From NCBI GenBank assembly GCA_947458565.1, contig CANGZK010000070.1, positions 1 to 6,058 of the forward strand: a stretch of 6,058 nt of DNA, given 5' to 3'. The notes beneath the pieces are model-generated. The model ran no database searches. It worked only from the letters and a program-made list of their open reading frames with translations, and had not been told where the DNA came from. Positions 1 to 6,003 of this stretch are shown in pieces. Origin of the DNA: Acidimicrobiaceae bacterium (GTDB lineage Bacteria; Actinomycetota; Acidimicrobiia; Acidimicrobiales; Ilumatobacteraceae). Positions within the stretch are counted from its first letter, which is position 1; each line of letters opens with the position of its first letter. The position numbers and the translations under genes are program-made.

Positions 1-307
1 CATACGGCTTCAAAATTGCTGCAGCAATCGCTGGATGATTGGGCACGCTGATTGCCTTGCCGATGTCGTGGCACAAAGAAGCAACAACTACTTCATCATC
101 TGCACCAGCTCGCTCGGCCATTGTGGCTGTCTGTAATGCATGCGTCAATTGATCGGTCACAAAACCATCGACAATCGTGTCCATGCCGCGCAACATCTTT
201 AATATTCCTTCGGCAACGCGAGGCTGGTTTTTGGCGGTCTCGGCGCCAATATTGAGCCACTCCTCTTTGGTCGACACATCCATGCTGGTAAAAGTGGCGT
301 TCGTCAT
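1..307 (-). CDS. HD-domain metalloenzyme (PhnZ/MIOX-like HD family), 5' part only
   Basis: This gene reads leftward and runs off the window, so only the first 102 residues are visible. From the ATG at 305-307 the protein begins MTNATFTSMDVSTKEEW. A helical region leads into an HD signature: H56 in the run LTHALQTATMAERAG, then H80-D81 in CHDIGK, and H91 in NHPAIAAAIL. These are the spacing and ligands of HD-superfamily metal sites. The run from LTHALQ to ILKPY most resembles the small HD proteins related to PhnZ and myo-inositol oxygenase, which can be mixed-valence di-iron oxygenases, though many relatives are uncharacterised or may be phosphohydrolases. The substrate cannot be told from this fragment. 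A purine-rich GGTGGA lies about 8 bases before the ATG; a GTG directly upstream (308-310) is an alternative start. The gene is divergent from the lipoprotein gene. The HD-family call is firm; the reaction is not known. Confidence 0.82.
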   Translation of the reverse strand, partial: MTNATFTSMDVSTKEEWLNIGAETAKNQPRVAEGILKMLRGMDTIVDGFVTDQLTHALQTATMAERAGADDEVVVASLCHDIGKAISVPNHPAIAAAILKPY

Positions 308-313
308 CACACA

Positions 314-342
314 ATTCCACCATTGTTGCGGGCGTAAGTCAA
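314..342 (-). promoter_or_regulatory. candidate sigma-70-type promoter for the HD-domain gene, possibly leaderless
   Basis: On the minus strand TTGACT (337-342) is followed by a 17-base spacer and TGGAAT (314-319). TTGACT matches the -35 consensus at five of six positions and the spacing is ideal. The -10 is imperfect because it lacks the conserved A at its second position. Only six bases separate the -10 from the ATG at 307, so transcription would start at or next to the start codon and give a leaderless mRNA, which is common in actinobacteria. The same TGGAAT region also looks like a weak ribosome binding site, so the two readings compete. Confidence 0.35.
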
Positions 343-374
343 GAGCTCTTCGCCACGAAGGGCTCAGAGCGTCA

Positions 375-380
375 TAGCCT
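375..380 (+). promoter_or_regulatory. weak candidate -10 element for the lipoprotein gene
   Basis: TAGCCT fits the TANNNT pattern of a -10 hexamer and ends seven bases before the GTG at 388. No convincing Shine-Dalgarno sequence precedes that GTG, so a leaderless transcript would explain the start. No good -35 is visible at 16-18 bases upstream, so this is only a possibility. Confidence 0.2.
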
Positions 381-387
381 TACTGGC

Positions 388-1557
388 GTGAAGCATCTTG
401 CCATCAGCATCAGCATTGTGATCGGGCTATTCGCTTGCGCCACAAACGAGGAAATTCTCACTTCCACCACTACGTCAATAGAAGCAGTGACGACTACAAC
501 CGAAACACCTGTAACAACAACCACGCTCGTACCCCCAGATGGCAAAAGATCTGACGAACGAACGCTCACGCTGTTTGACACCATTGCAAACGACAACTTG
601 CAGCCAAAAAGCATCGTGCACTCTGGCACCGGATTGTTCTTTGCCCAAAACATGATGTACCGGCACAACATCAGTGTGTTTGATCGTCAAAGCAATCTCG
701 TCGCAACCATAAATGACAAAGTTGATCTTGCAAGTTTTGGAATCAATATCCCAGACAAAGGATCAGTCGTGCGTGGCTCGCCTGTTGAGGCGGCATTTTC
801 GCCAGATGCCAAATACGCATACGTCTCCAACTACGCCATGTATGGCAATGGATGGGACCCAAGCGCCGTCGACACATGCCAAGGCAAAGACCGCGACCAA
901 AGCTTTGTTTATCGCGTAGACACATCGACATTCGCAATTGATAATGTGATCGAAGTTGGTGCAGTTCCGAAATATGTCGCTGTGTCTCCAGACAATAAGT
1001 ACGTTGTTGTTTCTAATTTTTGCTCACTCGATGTTTCAGTTATCGATGTTTCAACCAATAAAGAAATTAAGCGAATTGATGTTGGTCTACATCCGCGCGG
1101 CATTGCTATTACCAACGACTCATCAACGGCCTACGTGACCGTGATGGGTGGTGGCATTATCGCCGCCATTAACCTGAACGACTTCACAATTCGTAACATT
1201 AAAAGTGCGGGTTTTACGCCACGACACATCGTGCTCTCGCCAGACAATTCGGTGCTCTACATCACTAACAACAAAGCGGGACAAATTCGCGCCATCGATC
1301 CCATTACCGACACCCTCATCAAATCAGTTGCAACGGGCACCGAGCCTCGCACCATGGTGATGTCAGATGACGGTTTCAGTCTTTATGTTGTCAACTACAA
1401 GAGCGACACGATGGTCAAAGTCCGCACAAGCGATATGCAAGTTGTCCAGCCTTTGAAAACTGGTCACCACCCCGTGGGTATTACCTACGACGCACAAATG
1501 CATCGGGTGTGGGTTGCAAATTACTCAGGCAGCCTCTCGGTATTTGAAGACAAGTAA
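388..1557 (+). CDS. secreted lipoprotein with YVTN-type seven-bladed beta-propeller
   Basis: This 389-residue protein starts at a GTG. Residues 1-16 form a short lipoprotein signal peptide (MKHLAISISIVIGLFAC), with lipobox LFAC and lipidation expected at C17. A low-complexity stalk follows: 13 of residues 25-46 are threonine. The rest is a YncE/YVTN-type propeller with blade signatures such as SPDNKYVVVSN and SPDNSVLYITN. A G-x-x-P motif recurs with prolines at 194, 236, 278, 320 and 362, exactly 42 residues apart. Looser counterparts at P73 and P132 bring the total to seven, a full propeller. Two non-lipobox cysteines, C164 in an insertion and C212, could form a disulfide outside the cell. 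The protein probably sits on the outer membrane face and binds a ligand or partner; no catalytic motif is visible. An earlier start is not supported, because no ATG, GTG or TTG lies in frame just upstream. It converges on the desaturase gene. Family firm, role unknown. Confidence 0.88.
   Translation: MKHLAISISIVIGLFACATNEEILTSTTTSIEAVTTTTETPVTTTTLVPPDGKRSDERTLTLFDTIANDNLQPKSIVHSGTGLFFAQNMMYRHNISVFDRQSNLVATINDKVDLASFGINIPDKGSVVRGSPVEAAFSPDAKYAYVSNYAMYGNGWDPSAVDTCQGKDRDQSFVYRVDTSTFAIDNVIEVGAVPKYVAVSPDNKYVVVSNFCSLDVSVIDVSTNKEIKRIDVGLHPRGIAITNDSSTAYVTVMGGGIIAAINLNDFTIRNIKSAGFTPRHIVLSPDNSVLYITNNKAGQIRAIDPITDTLIKSVATGTEPRTMVMSDDGFSLYVVNYKSDTMVKVRTSDMQVVQPLKTGHHPVGITYDAQMHRVWVANYSGSLSVFEDK
955..1554 (+). 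repeat. protein-level 42-residue propeller repeats
   Basis: Residues 190-389 of the lipoprotein consist of five tandem units of exactly 42 residues, the last one shortened. Each carries G-x-x-P, then a hydrophobic strand, then a polar turn (SPD, TND, SDD), then a strand ending in asparagine or an equivalent. The DNA is not visibly repetitive; the repeat is seen only in the protein. The units correspond to propeller blades of the YVTN family. Confidence 0.75.
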
Positions 1558-1570
1558 CGAACGAGTTACT
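1553..1570. terminator. small inverted repeat between convergent genes, weak possible terminator
   Basis: AGTAAC (1553-1558) and GTTACT (1565-1570) form a perfect 6-bp stem with a 6-base loop. The stem overlaps the lipoprotein stop codon and lies in the 15 bases before the desaturase stop. No T tract follows on either strand and the stem is AT-rich, so intrinsic termination would be poor. The placement between convergent genes is the main reason to list it. Confidence 0.25.
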
Positions 1571-1572
1571 GG

Positions 1573-2487
1573 CTAAACAGTTGCGTGGCCCGAGGCCATG
1601 CGCTTGCCTACTTTAGCAATGCGAGCCATGCGCTTAAACAACGAGTCACGGGCGGCTTCAGCTTCATCACTCAAACCGGTAACGCTCTCAAGTTTCCAGT
1701 GGCGCATGATGACTGGTTCGAGAATCTGGTCGTGATGAATCTGCAGGTCGTAGATGCCAGCCTTAGCAATTTCTTTTGACAAACGATCAAAGTCAGGAAT
1801 ACCGAGGCCCGGCATCGAAAATGTGCGCACCGCGCGCTCGATACCCATAACAGTTGACGAGGGATCAACCTCGAGGGCTGCAGCCGTTAGGTCGCGATAA
1901 AACAAGTAATGCAAGTTTTCATCGTTGCCCACGCGTGACATGATCGCGGTGCCCAACTCGTCCTTCATTAACTTGCCGGTGTTGCGATGCGAAATACGAG
2001 TGGCGAGTTCTTGCATGCTCACGTACGCAAGTGCTTCAAAGGCATCATGTGGTGTTGGCACTTGACCACCGCGCACCTGAATCATGCGGGCTCGCTCGAG
2101 CGCAATCGGATCAACAGCTCGCGTGACGGTGAAATAGTCGCGCATCACGATTGAGTGTCTGCCCTCTTCTGCAGTCCAGTTGCGTGCCCACTCACCAAAT
2201 GCGGTGTCGCTGCCGAACAATCGATCGATATCGCGAAAGTAATATGGCAAATTATCTTCGGTCAATAAGTTAACGAACAATGCAGCCCGAACTGCTTCAT
2301 CAATTTCGGTGTCGCCCCCACCAAAGTCGGCATCTTCCGGCACCCATTGCTTGCCAGGCTCAAAGTCTTTGCCCCGGCTGTATGGCACCATCTCGTGCGG
2401 AAACCATTCTTTAGCAACACCCTGATGACGCTCGTACAACTTGGCCGCTACGGGCTCGAGTTCGATCAGGAGTTGCTCTTGATTCAT
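1573..2487 (-). CDS. desA1: acyl-ACP desaturase, DesA1-like (soluble di-iron)
   Basis: This is a soluble stearoyl-ACP desaturase-family enzyme that uses a di-iron centre, O2 and reduced ferredoxin to put a cis double bond into acyl-ACP. Residues are numbered from the longer start at 2511. The expected ligands are all present: E85 in LTEDNLP, E116 and H119 in WTAEEGRH, E168 in QELATRISHRNTG, and E198 and H201 in DENLHYLFY. T171, matching the conserved active-site threonine, is also kept. These runs closely resemble mycobacterial DesA1 as I recall it. There are no membrane segments or transit peptide, and the tail is basic. Two starts are possible. The ATG at 2511 would overlap rfbD and has no ribosome binding site. 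The ATG at 2487 follows GAGGGTAGGG by 8 bases and lies 10 bases after the rfbD stop, so I prefer it (304 residues). It is the last gene of the rhamnose operon. The position of the double bond cannot be predicted. Confidence 0.92.
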   Translation of the reverse strand: MNQEQLLIELEPVAAKLYERHQGVAKEWFPHEMVPYSRGKDFEPGKQWVPEDADFGGGDTEIDEAVRAALFVNLLTEDNLPYYFRDIDRLFGSDTAFGEWARNWTAEEGRHSIVMRDYFTVTRAVDPIALERARMIQVRGGQVPTPHDAFEALAYVSMQELATRISHRNTGKLMKDELGTAIMSRVGNDENLHYLFYRDLTAAALEVDPSSTVMGIERAVRTFSMPGLGIPDFDRLSKEIAKAGIYDLQIHHDQILEPVIMRHWKLESVTGLSDEAEAARDSLFKRMARIAKVGKRMASGHATV

Positions 2488-2495
2488 AACAGCAA

Positions 2496-2505
2496 CCCTA
2501 CCCTC
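2496..2505 (-). promoter_or_regulatory. ribosome binding site deciding the desaturase start
   Basis: GAGGGTAGGG on the minus strand ends 8 bases before the ATG at 2485-2487 and spans the rfbD stop codon TAG (2498-2500). It supports the shorter start of the desaturase over the ATG at 2511. It also suggests that ribosomes finishing rfbD can re-initiate on the desaturase. Confidence 0.6.
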
Positions 2506-3370
2506 GCTCATTGCGCTGTATCTGTGACACCAATCGCGCTAACGGCTCGCGAAAATCGGGCAATAAAGCGATTCCTGCATTCTTCAAACTTGCGTTATTC
2601 AACACTGAATTGAAAGGTCGCTTGGCTGGACGAGGTGGCTGTAATTCGTGAGTCTTAATCGGAGCAACTTTGTCAGCATCAAACCCTCCAGCAATCAATA
2701 CCTCGCGAGCAAATTCATACCAGCTGACTTCACCCTGATTGGTGACATGCCATGTGCCTGGTCGTTTCTCTATCGCGAGGCGCACGATCATTTCCGCTGC
2801 ATCGTCTGCAAATGTTGGATTACCAATTTGATCGTCAACAAACTTGAGCTGCGGTTGTTCGGCTAACCGCAAGATGGTCTTGACCATGTTTGCCCCATAA
2901 AAACCGCACACCCACGAAATCCGCACAATCGCATCAGTCTCTCCAAGTGCGCGCTCTCCTGCGAGTTTGCTTGAGCCATACACGCTTTGCGGGTTCGTGG
3001 CGTCCCCCTCGTCGTACGCCGAAGCCTTGCTTCCGTCAAACACATAGTCAGTAGAGATATACACAACGTGCGCGCCAACAGTATGTGCAGCATCTGCAAT
3101 ATATTTTGTTGCGGTGCCGTTCACCAACAATGCTTTCTCGGGGTCGCTCTCGCATGCATCAACCGCCGTCCATGCTGCTGCATGAATCACAACATCAGGT
3201 CGTGATTCTGTAATCACAGCGTCAACAGCCGACTTGTCAGTGATGTCGAGAGTCTCGTGTGAGGTGGCAACAACTTCATGACCGGATGCAATTGTTGCTC
3301 GCACCAATTCATGACCGAGTTGCCCATTGGCCCCCGTGATCAAAACTTTTCTTACTTGGAGACCCGGCAT
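2498..3370 (-). CDS. rfbD: dTDP-4-dehydrorhamnose reductase (RmlD)
   Basis: RmlD carries out the last step of the pathway, NAD(P)H-dependent reduction of dTDP-4-keto-L-rhamnose to dTDP-L-rhamnose, in the cytoplasm. At 290 residues it has the normal family length. It is an extended short-chain dehydrogenase: the Rossmann motif GANGQLG is at 13-19, the run IHAAAWTAVDACE follows at 62-74, and the catalytic T107 lies in STDYVFDG. Y131 and K135 in YGSSK form the YxxxK pair. The C-terminal run PPRPAKRPFNSVLNN is typical of RmlD. The ATG at 3370 shares one base with the rfbB stop (TAATG), and AAGGCG sits 8 bases upstream, so translation is probably coupled. The first few residues before the Rossmann strand (MPGLQVRK) are slightly longer than in many relatives, but no better start is seen. 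Confidence 0.95.
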   Translation of the reverse strand: MPGLQVRKVLITGANGQLGHELVRATIASGHEVVATSHETLDITDKSAVDAVITESRPDVVIHAAAWTAVDACESDPEKALLVNGTATKYIADAAHTVGAHVVYISTDYVFDGSKASAYDEGDATNPQSVYGSSKLAGERALGETDAIVRISWVCGFYGANMVKTILRLAEQPQLKFVDDQIGNPTFADDAAEMIVRLAIEKRPGTWHVTNQGEVSWYEFAREVLIAGGFDADKVAPIKTHELQPPRPAKRPFNSVLNNASLKNAGIALLPDFREPLARLVSQIQRNERG

Positions 3371-4329
3371 TACTTATTCGCCTTGAGGGGCTCCCACCAC
3401 CAACGGTTGTCGCGATACCACGCAACAGTTTGCTCAAGTGCTTCGTCAAGTGACCGCGCGCGCTTCCAACCAAGCGCAGTGATCTTGGCGATGTCTACGG
3501 AATACCTGCGGTCGTGCCCAAGTCGGTCTGCAACATAGTTAACGCTCGAGTCATCTTTGCCAAGCAATGCGAGCAACTTATCGACAAGCACTCGGTTTGG
3601 CGTTTCATTACCAGCACCGATGTTGTAAATCTCGCCAACGTTGCCTTTTTCCAAGACTAAGTGCACGCCGGTGCAATGGTCGTCTACATACAACCAGTCA
3701 CGCTCGTTGAGTCCATCTCCATACAACGGAATCTTTTTGCCATCGAGCAAGTTGGTAGTAAACAACGGAATCGCTTTTTCTGGATATTGATATGGACCAA
3801 AGTTGTTTGTGCAACGTGTAACAACAACCGGTACACCGTGTGTTGCGTGATAGCTGAGCGCAATCAGGTCGGAGCCCGCCTTGGATGCCGAATATGGCGA
3901 GCGCGGCTCAAGTGGATCGGTTTCCTTGGAAGATCCAATCTCGACCGAGCCATACACCTCGTCGGTGCCAATGTGCACGACGCGTGAGACTTCAAGTTGA
4001 CGCGCGGCATCCATAATCACGTTTGTGCCAAAACAGTTGGTCAAAATGAAATCTTCACTACCAACAATCGAGCGGTCTACGTGACTCTCTGCAGCAAAGT
4101 GCACCACGGAGTCGTGACCCTTCATCGCAGCCATCACATCGCCTGGCTGACAAATGTTGCCCTTTATAAATGAATACCTTGGATTGTCATCCACATCTTT
4201 GAGCGTGGACATGTTGCCCGCATAAGTCAGTGAGTCATAGACAGTCACCGAATGATCAGTGTTGGCAAGGACCCAACGTACGTAGTTTGAGCCGATAAAG
4301 CCGGCTGCGCCTGTTACAAATATCTTCAC
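3370..4329 (-). CDS. rfbB: dTDP-glucose 4,6-dehydratase (RmlB)
   Basis: RmlB converts dTDP-D-glucose to dTDP-4-keto-6-deoxy-D-glucose using tightly bound NAD+, the second step of the pathway. The 319-residue length is typical of actinobacterial members, a little shorter than many enterobacterial ones. It starts with the NAD-binding motif GAAGFIG at 7-13. HFAAESHVDRSI lies at 77-88, and the catalytic triad region GTDEVYG is at 121-127 with T122, D123 and E124. Y146 and K150 in YSASK form the YxxxK pair. NNFGPYQYPEK, NERDWLYVDDH and the late run RLGHDRRYSVD complete a canonical set, so an active dehydratase is expected. The start is a GTG. GAGGT (4336-4340) lies 6 bases before it and overlaps the rfbC stop TGA, tying the two genes together. 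The stop overlaps the rfbD ATG by one base. Confidence 0.96.
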   Translation of the reverse strand: MKIFVTGAAGFIGSNYVRWVLANTDHSVTVYDSLTYAGNMSTLKDVDDNPRYSFIKGNICQPGDVMAAMKGHDSVVHFAAESHVDRSIVGSEDFILTNCFGTNVIMDAARQLEVSRVVHIGTDEVYGSVEIGSSKETDPLEPRSPYSASKAGSDLIALSYHATHGVPVVVTRCTNNFGPYQYPEKAIPLFTTNLLDGKKIPLYGDGLNERDWLYVDDHCTGVHLVLEKGNVGEIYNIGAGNETPNRVLVDKLLALLGKDDSSVNYVADRLGHDRRYSVDIAKITALGWKRARSLDEALEQTVAWYRDNRWWWEPLKANK

Positions 4330-4335
4330 GTTGCT

Positions 4336-4340
4336 ACCTC
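4336..4340 (-). promoter_or_regulatory. ribosome binding site for the GTG start of rfbB
   Basis: GAGGT on the minus strand is followed by AGCAAC and the GTG at 4327-4329. It overlaps the rfbC stop codon TGA (4339-4341). It supports the GTG as the true start, since the first strand of the Rossmann fold (MKIFVTGAAG) begins immediately after it. Confidence 0.6.
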
Positions 4341-4905
4341 AGGTGCGTAGGCCAAAGTGTGGCTGAAACTGTTTGTCGATCTGGCCGCGCTGTGGGTTTT
4401 CTTGATCTCGCTTCGACAAGATCGGGTCTGCAATACCCCAGTCGGCATTTACGCCTGGGTCATTCCACGCGAGTCCACGCTCGTCGGTTGGGTTGTAATA
4501 GCTATCGACCAAATACGTGATCGTCATGTCTGTCAGCGAGGCAAACCCGTGGGCAACACCTGGCGGAATAAAGATGCCTCGGTGGTCATGCGTGCCATCT
4601 GCTCGCGCGCCCAAGTCGACAACCTGTGTCGCACCATCCGTAGGCGAACCCGTGCGCAAGTCGTGCAGCACCACCCTGCACGTACCGTACGGCACGTACC
4701 AGTAATCGCTTTGGTGAAGGTGATAGTGCAGACCAACGATGCAACCCTTTTGGCGATCGCCGCGATTGCCTTGCACCATTTCACGACCAAGTGGAAACCA
4801 TTGGCGACGGTATGTCTCGATGAAGTAACCGCGATCATCTTTAAACATCGATGGCTCAACGATTTGTACTCCGGCAATAATTGTTGACTCAGTAATTGTT
4901 GGCAT
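4339..4905 (-). CDS. rfbC: dTDP-4-dehydrorhamnose 3,5-epimerase (RmlC family)
   Basis: RmlC is a small cupin-fold enzyme that inverts C3 and C5 of dTDP-4-keto-6-deoxyglucose to give dTDP-4-keto-L-rhamnose. The length of 188 residues is normal. Visible family marks are FKDDRGYFIET at 21-31, with the substrate-contact R25 and E30, the catalytic histidine H60 in GLHY, DLRTGSPT at 82-89, and IPPGVAHGF at 113-121. YYNPTDERGLAWNDP at 136-150 and SKRD at 164-167 follow; the Asp in SKRD is likely the dyad partner of H60. The loop around H60 is unusual. The common R-G-L-H-Y-Q reads VGLHYH here, and the usual A-Q-G-K-L-V reads QSDYWYV, so an Arg and a Lys generally used to hold the nucleotide sugar are missing. 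Gene context still favours the rhamnose role. The ATG directly follows the rfbA stop (TAAATG), with GTGGAGCTGGAG just upstream as ribosome binding site. Confidence 0.9.
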   Translation of the reverse strand: MPTITESTIIAGVQIVEPSMFKDDRGYFIETYRRQWFPLGREMVQGNRGDRQKGCIVGLHYHLHQSDYWYVPYGTCRVVLHDLRTGSPTDGATQVVDLGARADGTHDHRGIFIPPGVAHGFASLTDMTITYLVDSYYNPTDERGLAWNDPGVNADWGIADPILSKRDQENPQRGQIDKQFQPHFGLRT

Positions 4906-5991
4906 TTACTCCAGCTCCACTTTCGAATCGTCACCAAGCATCAGACGCAGCGCGCGTGGCTTTTGCTCAGACCTTGTTACTGCAACATCACGACCAATGA
5001 GTGAGTCAGTAAGTCGCGCAATACCAATGATGCTTGAGCCGTCGAGCACTACCGAGTGTTCCATCTCTGAATGCTCAACCTTGCAGTTGCGACCAAGCGA
5101 TGTGTATGGCCCGATGTAGCTGTGATCAACAACTGAACCGCTGCCGATTACGACTGGTCCACGAATTCGCGAGCCTTTAACAACTGCGCCTTTCTCAATC
5201 ACTACTCGCCCCTCGATCTGTGAAGCACTATCTACTTCACCGTCATTGCGAGGCTCAAGAACTTCAAGTACGAGTCGATTGCATTCGAGCAGCGGATCCT
5301 TTTTGCCAGTGTCAATCCACCAACCTTGTAGCACTTGATGGTGCACAACTTTCTTTTGATCGACAAGCCATTGAATTGCGTCGGTGATCTCGAGCTCGCC
5401 GCGCGGCGAAGGCTTGATTGATCGCACTGCTTCGTTGATCGTCTTGTCAAACAAGTACACGCCTACGAGAGCAAGATCACTTGGCGGATTTTCTGGCTTT
5501 TCAACGAGCCGCACTACGTGTCCGTCTTTGTCAACTTCGGCAACACCAAATTGTTTTGGATTCTCGACATGACACAACAAAATCTGAGCGGTTGGAGCCT
5601 TTGGCCCACCTGCAGCCCGCGCATTCTTGAAGTCGTCTACAAACTGCGTAAGACCCTGCTCGAGCATGTTGTCACCTAGGTACATCACGAAGTCTTCGTC
5701 ACCCAAAAAGTCGTGCGCAATAAGTACGCAATGTGCAAGACCGAGCGGAGCATCTTGCGAGATGTAGGTGACCTTGACACCAAACTGGGATCCGTCACCA
5801 ACTGCTGCACGAATTTCTTTGCCGGTCTCGCCAATGATGATGCCGATCTCTTTTATGCCTGCCTTTGCCATTGCCTCGATGCCGTAAAACAAAATCGGCT
5901 TGTTGGCAATAGGCACCAATTGCTTGGCGCTGGTGTGGGTGATGGGCCTGAGGCGCGTTCCCGCACCGCCCGACAAGATGAGGCCCTCCAT
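4906..5991 (-). CDS. rfbA: glucose-1-phosphate thymidylyltransferase, long form with hexapeptide domain (RmlA)
   Basis: RmlA joins glucose-1-phosphate and dTTP to make dTDP-glucose and pyrophosphate, the entry step to dTDP-rhamnose. The nucleotidyltransferase domain covers about residues 1-240. The nucleotide-binding loop LSGGAGTRLRPIT is at 6-18 with K23 in SAKQLVPIANKP, the metal-binding aspartate is D107 in YLGDN, EKP is at 164-166, and WWIDTGKKD is at 224-232. Beyond that the protein continues to 361 residues, with hexapeptide-like turns (IEGRVVIEKGAVVKGS and VVIGSGSVVDHSYIGP) that form a left-handed beta-helix. This places it in the long RmlA group, which includes StrD-like enzymes of actinomycetes and archaea, and not the roughly 290-residue enterobacterial form. 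The start at 5991 fits the family; AAGGG lies only 2 bases before it, a short spacing. It is probably the first or an early gene of the operon. End-product inhibition by dTDP-rhamnose is known for RmlA, but the long form may differ. Confidence 0.95.
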   Translation of the reverse strand: MEGLILSGGAGTRLRPITHTSAKQLVPIANKPILFYGIEAMAKAGIKEIGIIIGETGKEIRAAVGDGSQFGVKVTYISQDAPLGLAHCVLIAHDFLGDEDFVMYLGDNMLEQGLTQFVDDFKNARAAGGPKAPTAQILLCHVENPKQFGVAEVDKDGHVVRLVEKPENPPSDLALVGVYLFDKTINEAVRSIKPSPRGELEITDAIQWLVDQKKVVHHQVLQGWWIDTGKKDPLLECNRLVLEVLEPRNDGEVDSASQIEGRVVIEKGAVVKGSRIRGPVVIGSGSVVDHSYIGPYTSLGRNCKVEHSEMEHSVVLDGSSIIGIARLTDSLIGRDVAVTRSEQKPRALRLMLGDDSKVELE

Positions 5992-6003
5992 ATCCCTTAC
6001 AGG

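Noticed and set aside
467..525. The Thr-rich stretch of the lipoprotein gene as a DNA tandem repeat.
   Set aside because: The threonine codons vary (ACC, ACT, ACG, ACA) and no DNA unit repeats cleanly. It is a low-complexity protein linker, not a nucleotide repeat.
2488..2511. The ATG at 2511 as the start of the desaturase.
   Set aside because: It would overlap rfbD by 14 bases, has no ribosome binding site, and adds only eight non-family residues. The ATG at 2487 has a good site at proper spacing. The longer form cannot be fully excluded.
3661..3987. A 108-codon plus-strand open frame antisense to rfbB.
   Set aside because: It is covered by the canonical rfbB gene, and its composition (many Cys, Trp and Arg) is unlike a real protein. 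It looks like a shadow frame.
4680..4697. A near-perfect 18-bp palindrome, ACGTACCGTACGGCACGT, inside rfbC.
   Set aside because: It has one mismatched pair, sits in the middle of a coding region and encodes part of the YVPYGTC segment. With no second copy seen and no link to a promoter, chance from codon choice is the simpler reading.
4357..4887. A 176-codon open frame on the plus strand, antisense to rfbC.
   Set aside because: It lies entirely opposite a strongly supported gene, its translation shows no recognisable motif or family, and it has no convincing ribosome binding site. It is best explained as a shadow of the rfbC codons.
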